Positions 45,588 to 57,200 of a stretch of 64,000 nucleotides of DNA are shown here, in pieces. Positions within the stretch are counted from its first letter, which is position 1; each line of letters begins with the position of its first letter. This DNA comes from Golubevia sp. BC0850 (taxonomy: Eukaryota; Basidiomycota; Exobasidiomycetes; Golubeviales; Golubeviaceae), in contig JAAVVG010000021.1 in the NCBI GenBank assembly GCA_012976225.1, positions 62,001 to 126,000 on the forward strand. Reading direction: 5' to 3'. Below the pieces are notes generated by a model. That model ran no database searches, was not told the origin of the DNA, and was given only the letters and a program-made list of their open reading frames with translations. The position numbers and the translations under genes were made by a program.

Positions 45588-46085
45588 CGTCTCTGGAAGG
45601 ACAGAAAGTCGAGAATCAAGAAGAGAAAAGAAACGAGAGATACCTATTACCCCAGGTCTATTTAAACCGAACAGCAAAACGCGATCTCTCGCCCCTGCCA
45701 CCCCCTCATCCTGTCGTCGACGAGTTTGCGAAGCTGCAACAGGGGCGCTGAAGCAACCAGTATTTGGCCTACCTCCCGTCAATAGAGCTATTCTTGGAAA
45801 TGACCAAGGTTTTTCTTCTTGTTTTGACTGACTCAGATAAGGCATGTGCTTTGCTTCCGCAGCAGCGAGGTGATGTCTCCCTTTCCTCTCAAGCGTGCTC
45901 GCAAACAGGAAGTGACATTAGTTGCATCTCTAATGAGTCGAAGTGGTGACAAACAAGGCACATAAAGTCAAGGATGCTCTAAGTAGTGAAGCTAGATAAA
46001 TCTATACATGCGTTCGGAAGATCTCAACTAAGAATGTCAAGAGCTACAATCAACTTCAATTCCTCATCTCTTAAGATGTGTGCTC
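45588..46085. other. Intergenic region upstream of the seven-TM gene
   Basis: About 0.5 kb between two minus-strand genes. It should contain the seven-TM promoter and the 3' UTR of the flavoenzyme. No supported feature is seen. Confidence 0.6.
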
Positions 46086-47756
46086 CTACTTCTTTGAAGA
46101 ACGTTTCGCAGGGTGAGCTAAAAAAAGAAAGAGGACAAGACCAAAAGCTAGGTCAGAAAGTTGTGAGTCTTCTCCGCTACTGGAACGAACCTGAAGATTG
46201 GTCAAGCTTGACGACCGCTACCCGTTGACGACTTACCTCTATGATACTGGGGGTTCTCAGCAGTCCTAACTCCCATCAGCTCAACAGCAGCATCTTCAGC
46301 GAAGGTCGGGTGAGTCATCAGAGATCTGGCTAAGAAAATCAGATCCGCCTTCCCCTCTTGCAAAGCTTCTTCAGCGAATTGTCCTGGGTGCTGAGAATCT
46401 CCTTCCATCATTCCAACAGCTCCAACTAGCATCTTCAAGCCTTGTAGCTTCTTAATCTCAGCAGCAAATCCAAGTTGATATCCAGCTTGAGGTTTAATCT
46501 GCTGTTGAGGAGAGTTACCACCTCCGGAGACATCCAAAACGTCCACCTTTTCTTGATCCAACAGCTTGGCTAGCTTGAGGGTCTCTGAAATGTCCCAGCT
46601 CTTTTCTTCGAGGTGTTCACAGAAGTCAGTTGCTGAGACTCTAAACCACAACCCCTTCGTTGGATGATCAGCTCTAATCCTCTTTACTATGTCCAATGCT
46701 AGTCTAGTTCTGTTCTCAAAAGAACCTCCATAGTGATCGGTACGTTTATTGGATACTGAAGGGTAGAAGACAGAGAGCGAGATTGAGATAACCTTCAGGT
46801 TTCAGCGACGGGGCTTTAGCGAAAGGAAACAGACTTTTTGGAGCAGAACTCACAAGGAGAGAGGAAAGAATGCCCGGCGTAGCCATGAGAGAAATGACAT
46901 TCTACGAAATCATAACCAGCTTCGAAAGCTCGGCGAGCAGCCTCTACGAAATCATCTTCCAATTTCTTGATCTGCTCTAGAGTCATTTCCTTCGGAACGA
47001 TTCGCGAGTCGGAATAAGGTATTGGCGAAGGACCAATGACTTCTTCTGGCCAACCACCTTCTTCAGCTGTGACCCAGGCTGCTTTCTTCTCTCCACGATA
47101 GAATGGAGAGTGGTCGGAGGCTTTACGTCCTGCGTGAGCTAGTTGTATTCCCAAGTTCACCTCGGGGGCAAAGCTCTTGATGGCTTGGACGAGAGAGGCG
47201 TGAGCAGCCGTATGCTCATCTTTCCAGATTCCTAAGCATTGAGGAGTGATCCTTCCTTGAGGTTGGACTCCCCTATGAGGGAGAAAGGGGGAAAGGTCAG
47301 CTCGGTCTCGTCCTTCAGCTCTTCACCTCCACTTTGCTTCTCCGAGACTTACGAGGCCTCTACCATGATGCTACCAGCTCCGTGCAAAGCGAATTGACCT
47401 TTGGAAATGGCAATAAAACAAATTCAGCAGACCACAAGGGAGGAAACGGGTCAGAGAAGCGGAGAGGAAGTGGAAACGAAAGTCAACCTCGTCTCTGGTC
47501 TGAACTAAGACTCACCTAAATGAGCGATATGATATGGGGTTGGGAAACCGTCTTTGACTGAATATTGACACATAGGACTGACTACAATTCTGTTCTTCGT
47601 TGTCAGCGCATCGCGAGCGTAAGGAGACTCAATTGAGGTGAAGAGCTTTGGAATAGAGCCCTGGACCTCTTCGGGGAAGGTTCCAGTAGGAGGATGTCCT
47701 TCTCTTAAAGGTGTGAAGTTGGAAGTGGATAAGTGCAAAACCTCATTCGAAGTCAT
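46086..47756 (-). CDS. NADH:flavin oxidoreductase, YqjM-type old yellow enzyme
   Basis: Exons 47756..47516, 47398..47353, 47272..46854, 46755..46237 and 46117..46086 give 418 residues. The protein is an FMN-dependent TIM barrel. The N-terminal motif IVVSPMCQYSVKDG includes C63, the flavin-modulating cysteine of the YqjM subgroup. HIAHLGQFALHGAGSIMVEA is assembled across introns 1 and 2. Later come the substrate-binding HFSHGYAGHSFLSPL (both His of the HxxH pair kept), LSNKRTDHYGGSFENRTR, and the FMN-phosphate end GKADLIFLARSLM. The last 11 residues (RAHPAKRSSKK) come from a tiny exon. Such enzymes reduce activated C=C bonds of enones; physiological substrates are usually unknown. No targeting signal is evident. 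The second exon is only 46 bases. Confidence 0.93.
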
Positions 47757-48281
47757 TTTGTGGTGGTGGAAATTGGAGAAAGGAAAGAAAGAAAAAGAAG
47801 GAAGAAGAAGAAGCTCGGTCCTCTGGTAGAGCCGTTCCATCCACCCGTCAACGCCGCACGCCGCACGCCGTACGCCGTCAGCGTCAAACTTCCATCTGAG
47901 GTCTCCTACTCAACCTTCAAACTCCTTCCATCACTCTTTGTAGTGGAGTGTCTACTGACTGGAGAAGTCAAGCCAAATCCGATGCTCCTCTGCATCGACC
48001 TTTGGATCTCACACGTCTCTATACAGGCCAAAAAAAACTTTCGGGATCGGTGTCGAGACGTTCGATTTTGTCTGCTGCGATGAAGCGATGAAGACTTGAC
48101 AACTCGACTAGAGCTAAGGCATCGAGAAAGGTCTTTTGAAACATTGGCGTGAAGAGATAGAAATACAAGGGATATAGGGAGAAAGAATAACGAGCCAGCA
48201 AGAACAGATTTCCAGATGTAGAAGGTTGGTCTTGGAGTGTTGAAAGTGACGAGGCTGGGAAAGGGGGAGGAAAAGGTTTTC
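47757..48281. other. Promoter region of the old yellow enzyme gene and TRA1 3' flank
   Basis: About 0.5 kb between two same-strand genes. Near 47850..47875 there is a short tandem pattern of ACGCCGC/ACGCCGT heptamers (four imperfect copies), GC-rich against its surroundings, about 95-120 bases upstream of the flavoenzyme ATG. It could be a factor-binding cluster. Nothing else is supported. Confidence 0.5.
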
Positions 48282-51200
48282 TTACAGCCAAGGGGCCCAA
48301 ATGGGATCCTGTGCAATGGAGTAAAGATGAAGAGAGGCGAGATGAGTATCAAAAAGATCTTCCCCGATCTGAGAAGATGAGAAGAACTCACCTGCTGTGC
48401 GAGCTTGACAGGGTTGCTGGCAGTGTTGATGAGATCTAGGACGGTCTGAGAGACTGGAGTGGTGCTTGGCTGACCCTGAGAAAGGAAAGGAGACGAGAGA
48501 TTGCGGGAGAAAGTCAGCCACAGAAACAGGAGCGACGGGAGTAGAGTTTGAGAAACAGAGGGGAGAAACTAACCTTGTCGAGTTCATGTTTGCAAGAGAG
48601 AATCTTTGCCCTCTTGACCATCTCCTTAGCGTTGCTCATGACGATGTCCTTTGGAGCTTCTGTAGGAGTTCCTGGAGCTTGTCTCTGAGCGCCAACGTAC
48701 CAGAAGTTGATCTCGTCGCGAACGAAGATGCTCAAGTACTCCTCCAGATCGTACTCTGGCTCCGACAAGCAACGACCGATGGCCATGAGTGAAGAGGTGA
48801 GAACACCTTCGATACCAATCGGACCAATGAAGTTCTGAATGTTGATACTGAGACGGAAGGGTGTAGCATCGGTGGACTTGAATTGAGGCATCTGAGGGTT
48901 GAGAGTGGGTACGAGATCGGACATCGTGACTTGACCGCTAGAGCGAGAGATGTGAATGCGATTGGGCAAACGACTCGAGATGAAGAGGACGTAGGTGAGG
49001 AACATGTTAGAGGCCCATTGGAGGGTGAAGTTCTTGCGCATGAGCCACAGGTCCGAGGGAGTTGCCATGCAGCGAGTCATGTAGCGGGAAAGAAGCGTCT
49101 CTGGAACCATCTTCGTGCTGATCTCGTCGAGGAGCTCCATCCTGAGATTAGCATAGACGCTGTACTTGTCAGAGTGATCCCAGGTTGAACGCATTTTCTC
49201 CACCCAGGCGATAAGAGGATCGTCCTTTCCAATTCCGATTTCTTCGCAGTGTCGCTCGTAGATGTCTTGAAGACTGACAAAGCAAGAGTCGTAGTCAATT
49301 AGACGGACCGTAGGAGCTAATGGCACAGCTGTTGGAGTATGGAAGACCAAACCACGCTTCCTGGTTTCCTTGCGTTTCTCCAGCACGCGGTTGAGGAGAC
49401 GGAGCAGCTGGAACATCTTCTCCTCTCTGCGACAGTGCCTAGCGCTGGGAAGCTGGACTGTGAACATGTGCTTGCTTCCTTTGTTGCTGAGGAGGGTGAC
49501 TCTTCTCGTGCACATGCCACTGGAGCGAGTGAGGTCGAAGATGGGAAGGAAACGGGCGATCTTGACGAAGTCCGAGTTGTTGTCCTCGAAGCGAAGATAC
49601 TGACCTGGAACCTCGACCTCGTCGAACTTCTGGTGTTGGAATTCGACAAGGTAGTGACTGCAGTGCTCGAGATGTTGGCGACTCGAACGTCTGTCCAAGA
49701 TGGCTTCGTATCGATCGCGCCAGCGCTGAAGTCGTTGGACGTACTCTCGAAGGTTGGGCTTGGTCTTGATGAAGTCCTCCTCGAATGAAGTCTTGAGAGA
49801 ACCGATTGGAATGTTCTCGGCGAATCGGGTAACGTTGGCTCTGCACTGCTCTGGCAAGACTCCATCGTCCTTTTTGATAGCAGCTCTTTGGATGTACTGA
49901 AGAAGAGCGTCGTTCAAAAGAGCGTTGGTGAGACGATAGATGTCTTCCTCGGTCGAAGGCTTGAAGCGTTGTTGAATTTGCTCTGCGACACTTTCCATGG
50001 TCAAAGCCAAAAGAGGGAAAGCAGTCTTCAAGATGTTGAGAACCTCATCGACGTGCTCCCAAGCTTGGCGAGGCTGAGGAGGTTTGGGAGATCCATTTCC
50101 ATCGGCCTGGCCTTCTGGGTTTGGAGCAGCTGTACCGTTTGCATTGGCACTTGGGTCTGTAGTACCCGGCTGAGAGCCGGAGTTGCCAGCGGCTGCGTTT
50201 TGAGACTGAAGTTGACGAGCGCGCTGAGCGACCATCATGGCTTGACGCTTTGAGCCGAGCAGGTCCTCTTTTGCGGTGCGAAGATGATAGTAGAGCGACT
50301 GAAAAAAGGGGAAGGGGGGGAGGAGAGGGGGCAAATGAAAGAGAGAGATGTCAGGAAAGGTCAGCCTTATTCCGAGTTTCACAGAGACGTATAGGTTCTA
50401 GCGAGTCACTCACCTGAGGATAGGTCTTGGCAATCTGCATCAAGAGCATCCTAGCATACCTAGCTTCCTTGAAAGAGAGTGACTGCAGCAGCTGAGGGAT
50501 GAATGAGATCCAGTACCAGTTCGGAGTGTCTCCTCGATACTCCTCGAAAGCTTTAGCCACCTTGCCTTGAGCGTCGTCGCAGCTGAGAAGCCAAAGAATA
50601 CGGATGAGAACTTTCCTAGTTTTGGAGCTCTTGTACAACGAGGCAGCTTGGAGGTAGCTGTGGACAGCGTTGGCAGCCAGAGTTGTGTTCTGAGGCATGT
50701 CTCTGAAGCTACGATCGTGATGTCTACCCCATTCGCACCAAGCTTTGGGTAGACTGAGGTCCATCTGGATAGCTGTAGAGAAGGCACGATTGGCGTCATC
50801 CAGGAGTCCAAGCTTGGCCATGAACATTCCTTTGAGAGTGAAGAACTCGGCCTTCTGAGGGGCGGCGAAGAACATCAAGTTAGTGTTGTTGATTACTTCG
50901 AGTCCTTGGACGAGTTCGTTGGGGCTCTGGTAGTGGCACTTAGCTTGCTCTCTGAGCTTGAGGAAAGCTTCTTGGATCTCGATGTTCGGAAGCGTGTAGA
51001 TCTTGGTCAACGAGATGATGCAGACGTCGTTGAGCCAGTGCTTCCTAGCTACGTGAGCGAATCGATTGATGATCCAAGCGGTCTCGTGGTAGCCTCGGTA
51101 AGCGTAGGAGTTGGTGCTGGATCCAGTCCCTCCATTGGCTGCGATCATAGGAACCAGAGGAAGGTAAGCTTTGTTGACGGCAGTGAAGACGTGTTGACGC

Positions 51201-54200
51201 CAAGAGACCAGATCGCTCCAGGAGTTGATGTCGTCCCACTTGTTGGGCAACCTCTCACGCCAGGTGAGCATGAGCGTCTTGAGATCGGTGGATCGCTTAT
51301 CCAGGTTGCTAGCATCGGTTCCTGCCAGACTAGCGAAGACTGTGCTGGCCTCTTGAAGCTCGACGAACTGCTGGAAGATCTGCAGCAGAGGGACGTGAGC
51401 TTGAGTGACCGTGCTCGGAAGAGAGTGCCACTTGCGAAGCGTGAGTTGAATGGCTTCGTCGCAGATTCTACCGAATTCCGCAGGTCGATCTGTACCAGAC
51501 TGAGATTTGAGAAGAGCCATGTAGGCTTCGAAGACTCTTCTACGAGGAGTCGAGGTAGCGGAGACGCTCTCGAGAGCCTGTTCCAGCACCTCTCTCTCAC
51601 TGGCCCAATCGGAGAGACGCCAGGCGCATTCGAGAAGAAGATCAGTGTCTCCCTCTAGCTTGGCCAGATCCGTCAAGATGTCCCATTGCTGTAGGTGTTG
51701 AGCACAGATGACCCAGTGATCCTCCCAGAGCGAGTACTCCGCCTCGGTGAAGCTGAGAACTCCAGTCCTAGCCTTGATCTGAGCGCTCTCGTACATGATC
51801 TGAGCTTGAGCCCACATACCGTTCTGTTCGTAAGAGATGGCGGTGTTGGTCTCTGCATACACGCAGCGACGTCTCCAAAGTCCATAGAAGAGGTCGTCCT
51901 CCGAAAGCTCTGCGAAGAGCTCGGCTAGAGCGTCCTGACCAGCTTCGCGGATAGCATCGTCCTCTCGAGGGAGAGCTCGAAGGAGGTTCTGAAGGACTTC
52001 TGAAGCGGCGTGCCAGGCATTGAAGCTCTTTCCGACGTACTTGACTACGTGAGGAGGCAGCTCTGGTTGAGGAGTACAGGCTAGAGATCCCTCCAGAAGA
52101 GTCTGAGCCACGTTGGGTCTCTGACCAACTTGACGTAGATTATACTCTCTGGTGAGAAGACCGATGAGACTGCGGGTGACGTCTTCTTGACTCTTCCTAG
52201 GAATGACTCTCCATGCCGCCTTGAAGAAGAGTACCCAAAGCTTGTGGGCCGACTCTTTGTCAGTATAGATGAGAGCTCGAAGAGCTGAGATGATGTCTGA
52301 AGAAGAGAGGCTTCGCAGCTTTGAGGTAAAGGAAGTCGGTGAGCGAGTTGCGAAAGCTGGACTGTGAGAAGCTAAGACCGAACGCTCTCCCTCGGCGGAT
52401 CCAAGAAGTAGGTCGAGAGCCTGCTGGACCCAGTAATGGTCAGCCAGGTACTCCCAGTTCTGACTTCCGAGCAGATACTGTAGTCGACCAGAGAGAGAGT
52501 TGACCAGGGTTCGATCGAAAATGTCGATGAAACGTTGGCGCATCTGAGGGTCGCGATGACGACATCCCAGAAGGAAAGCGTTCTCGAGTCTGACTGTGAG
52601 TTCTGTACGAGCAAACGCGGGAGTAGTGTAGATCGAGTGGATTAGGTCCAAGTAGTCTCTGAGAAGCTGGTCGTTATCTCTGACCTCGTAGCTCATCATC
52701 TTGACGAGAATTCCGGCCTTCTCCTTGACGGTTGGAAACATCTCCTTACGCTCTAGGATCCACTTGCTCATCGTCGAAAGGAGGAAGCGGCAGAGATCGA
52801 GGCTTGGAGATCTCTCGACCAGTTGGACCAGAGCGCTCAAGAACCATCTACGTTGATCGCCAAGATTAGAGATTCGTAACTTGAGGAGATCTAAAACCTT
52901 GATGAGCAGCTTCAATCCTGGATCATTGGAGGCTACTGGGGCATGAGCTGAGAGATGCTCCTTCGTCAGTTTCGTCAGAGCTTTGGTTAATGGAACGAGG
53001 AACTCGTCGATCTGCAAGAAGGTCGAGGCAAGGAAGAGAAAAGAGAGCCGGTCAGTGCATAGCAAGAGAATACGAAGCGAAGAAGAGGCGAAAGAAGCCT
53101 TGAACTCACCTTCTCAGGTTTTCTTTTCGCCCAAGCATCCAGTGTGACGAAGGTGGCATAGAGTCTGGTTTGAGTGGTCAAGCCGTCATTAATGAGAGTC
53201 TGCGAAGACTTCAGGAAGGCAGCGAACTCGTCACTAGGCGTCTCTGCAGTCGAAGCTTTGGCTTTCGCCTCCTTTGAGCTGGCGTCGGTCATCTCCTCGT
53301 CAGCATCACCATCAGCATCTCCATCTCCACCGGCTTCTTCTGCGTCTGGCAGAGCGAGGAAAATGCGTTCCAAGATCGGCTTGAGTGCGTCAAGGACGAG
53401 AGGAAAATCGGATGCGACACTGCGTTCGAGAAGCTTCCTGAGCTGAGCTAGATGATCTAGGATCCAGGCATCGTCCTTTCCTTTGATCGCACTCTCTAGG
53501 GTCTGAAGGGCGTTGCAGAGGATGTTGGTGTTTGCATCCGTGGGCTCTTGAACGCTCAGAGGTCTACGAAGAGAATCGAGTTTGATCTGAACGTTAGGCC
53601 AGAAAGGCTCGGAGGTGAGCTCTTGCAACAGCCCAAAAGCTTTCCCGACTACTCCTCCTCTCGAAATTGGATCAGCAGATAGAGAGACGAAGCGAACCAG
53701 AGCGGCAACCACGCTTTCGCAAAGGTTAGGAGGAAGAACGTAAGCGTGCTCTCCTGCTGCACTTGCGCTGGGTGCAGCAGCTGCTGACGATGAAGAACTA
53801 GGAGCTGGGACAGAGGGAGATGAAGTTCCAGCAACGTCGATACGAGCACGCTTCCTGGTAGAGCGAGGCTCATCTGCGTCGTCTTCTTCGCGCTTCCTAC
53901 TGCTTCCACTTTCCGGATCCTTGTTCTCAGCATCAGCATTGGAATTGGAAGATTCTCCTTCGGCTTCCATAGCCTTTTGACGACGCTTCTCCCATCCAGA
54001 GATCATGTCGATGAGCTCGATAGTCAGATAACGAGACTCTGTAGAGCTCGAGGTTGGAATGAGACTGAGCTTGGTCAAGCTAGCGGCGATCTGTGGAAGG
54101 AACATGTCTCTGACTGGGTAGAACAAGTCGGGATGACGAGCGATGACAGAGAGAATGGCGAAGAGCTGAGAGGTGTTGTGGCCTTCGTCCAAGAGCTGGC

Positions 54201-57200
54201 GCTTCGTCCACCTTGCCCAGAGAGGAGGTTGACCAGGTTCCACAGGTCCAGTTCTCTTTGGAAGAGCGGGCACCAAGATGTCGAGAGCCTTACGAACCAT
54301 AGCTCTTCCTTCTGGCTGATGAGCTCTGAGAAGACCCAAGTAGACCTGTCCTACGATCTTGATGGGGCTGTCGAAGGCCTCGAGGAATCGAGCGATAAAG
54401 ATGTAGGCAGCGTTCTTGACGGTCACGTCTTCAGCTGTCAAGTTCGCCCAACCGAACTTGATGGTGTCCTTCTTGGCAGGTCCTGCAGTCGAGAGGTGTT
54501 GAGAGCAGTGCTCGAGAATCATCGAAGACATGTGAAGTAGTTCGATTCTCAAAGAGTCGTCCGAGCAGAGAGAGGCGAGAACGTCTGGCTTGCTTTGGAA
54601 CGGCTTCCAGATGCGGGTCACGATCTGAGTCATGAGAGCAGCATCAAAGAGCTCTTCCTCTTCCTCCTCTTCCGCTTCCTCCTGCTCGTCGGCTCCTTCT
54701 CCACTCGATTTCTTCTCCGGTAAAGCCTTCATGGTGACGTCTCCTTCTGCGTCGATTTCCTCAGACTTCTTCTTTTTCGCCCTTGGAATCTTCCTAGCCT
54801 TGTTCTGGAAAGCGGCGTAGAGCATTGGATTGACGAGAACTCTGAGAGTTTGAACCTTGTAGGATTGGGAGATGTCCTTGTCTTCGAAGACTGTCATAAA
54901 TCGCTCCAGAACTTGACGGCAGAAGGAAACGGGAGCTTCGAGAGCCAGATGTTGATCGATGAATGTCACGAGTGGATTTCTGTCGATGGCGATTCTGTAG
55001 GTGAAGACGTCAACCAATTGGAAGTAGGCGTCGACGTTTGGTTCATGAGCCAAGAAAGAGCAGAAGACGTCGGTAAGTTGCGCAATCTCGTTGTGTTCTC
55101 TTGATCCTTCGCCAGAGCAGGTGTCTGCAGCTTCTACTCTTCTGGACTCGCATGCAGGACTGGCCCAGTGAGCGATGAGAGCGTCAAAGACATCCTTGTG
55201 CTCAGAGACCCACTTGGGATCGGCATCGATCAAGACCTTGACGACGAAGAAACCAGCCAAGGCTTTTTTGGGCTCAGCATCATTTCCGAGAAGAGGGAGT
55301 AGGCACGTCGCTCGGTTCTCAGAGATGTATTCCCTCAGCTGAGGAGCCGCTTCTTCTGCCAGAGTGAGACGCAGACACCTGACGTATCTCGGATCCTCCA
55401 GTTTTCCGAAAAGGTAGGTCGTCGATTCAGCTGGGAACTTGTTGAAGAACTGAGCTAGAGGTTTGGTGAACGGCGTAGGTCCAGATCGGTGTAGCTGATC
55501 TTCGATGAGAAGGACTCTCTGCACGAGATCGTTCATGAAGTTGACGGCGGCGGCAGGTCTGTTTGGGAAAGAAGCAGAGATGGGAGAAGGGGGTCAGTTG
55601 CCGGGTTCGCTCAATTTCTCCGCTAGGGCTGCGAGCGCTTAGCGCCACCTCGCTTTTACTCACAGAAGATGGAACACTCTGGTCACCGCAGCTAGCGTCT
55701 CCACGCAATCGCTTTCCCTGACAGGTACTGGCTTCAAGAGATGATGAGCTTCAGAGTAGGAAGGTCCGGAGAGAGCTCCCTTGCTTGCGACTCGAAGAGC
55801 TTCGGCCTCAGCGATGGCAGACATGTGAGAGAGAAGTTTCTGACCGATTTCCACCTTGAAGTAAGACGTCAACAGTTCCAGAAGATTAGCCAGTCCACCA
55901 AGGCCATGCGGAGTAAGACGACCCGAATCAGCAAGAGTCATCAAGATAGGTCGAAGACCTGATTGAAGAACGTCTTTCGGTAGCTTGGCGTGACCTTGAA
56001 GCGTATCCTTCAGAGAAGCGTAGGCCACTTTCACGATCTCGTCTGATCTGGAATAGAGGCTCTTGAAGTAGACACTGATGATGCTCATCCTCATGTTGGT
56101 CTCGGGAGGCGATGGCATCTTAAGGAAAGCTGGACAAGCCATGGCGCTGGCTAGAAGACGAATGGCGACAACTCTGATCTTGGTCACAGAAAGCATGTTC
56201 TTGTATTGCGTATCTGGAGCACGACCTACCAGAGTTTGGTCTTCCGCGTTGACCAAGGCGAGAGCTTCCGAAAGAACTCTTGCTAACTCATCGTTGAAGT
56301 CTGGAAGAGGAGGTCGAAGTTGGAGGGCATAGGTGATAGCATCGATGTATCCGATCTGCATTCCGAATGGCAAAGCTCTGAGAGGTTTCTGGAAGATGGG
56401 AACCAGTAGCCTGTCCTTGACTTGAAGAAGAATATCCGTGACGCCCTGACCTCGCTGAAGTGCGAGCAGGTCAAAGGCCCTGCGAGCGACTTCACGAACG
56501 TGAGAGTTAGAAGAGGAAAGCTCTGCGACCAGAATGCCGGTAAGGTATTGAAATTGACGCTCTTGAACTAGCTTCTGCTCTGCAGCAGATCCAGGAGGAG
56601 GTAGGGAAGGCTTCTTCTCAGCAGCAGAAGAGCTCCCCGAAGGCTTCTCTTGAGTAGAAACGGTCTTCTCAGTTTCCGAACCTTCTTGCTTCTTCTCAGC
56701 ATCTTTCGTCTCTTCCTTCTCCTTCTTGGCTTTGGCTTTCTTTCCGTCCTTGTCCTCAGAATCCATTTCAGTATCTCCTTTGTTCTCCTCTTCTTTCTTG
56801 CCGTTCTTCCCTTCTTCTGCTTCCTTCGCCTTCACCTTGGCCTCCTCCTTCTCTTTCTCGACCTCTTGGTCCAGCTTCTCATCCTTTTCGTTCTTGGCGT
56901 TGGCCTCCTTGAGAACGAAGAGAAGAGTGTCAGAGACAGCCTCGATGTTTCCAGGTGGATCCGCAGGCATGTCTTTGAGCATGAAGAGAAGAGCTCTGAC
57001 GATCTCAAGCTGGTGATCTCGAATCCAACTTCTGGACATGTCTGTCCTTCTGACCAACATATCGACTCCATACCAACCTCCAGTCTTTCTAGCCCAGTGA
57101 GAAGAGTAGCAATGGGTGCAATGCTTACTCATCAAAGAGTGCATCAAAGTCTGGAAGAGCTCGGGTCGAGTAGCAGGAACACTGGCAGTAGGTCCGTTGG

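Noticed and set aside
49317-49865. Antisense and frame-shifted ORFs of 120-180 codons inside TRA1
   Set aside because: They are off-frame readings of a conserved, fully open TRA1 exon.
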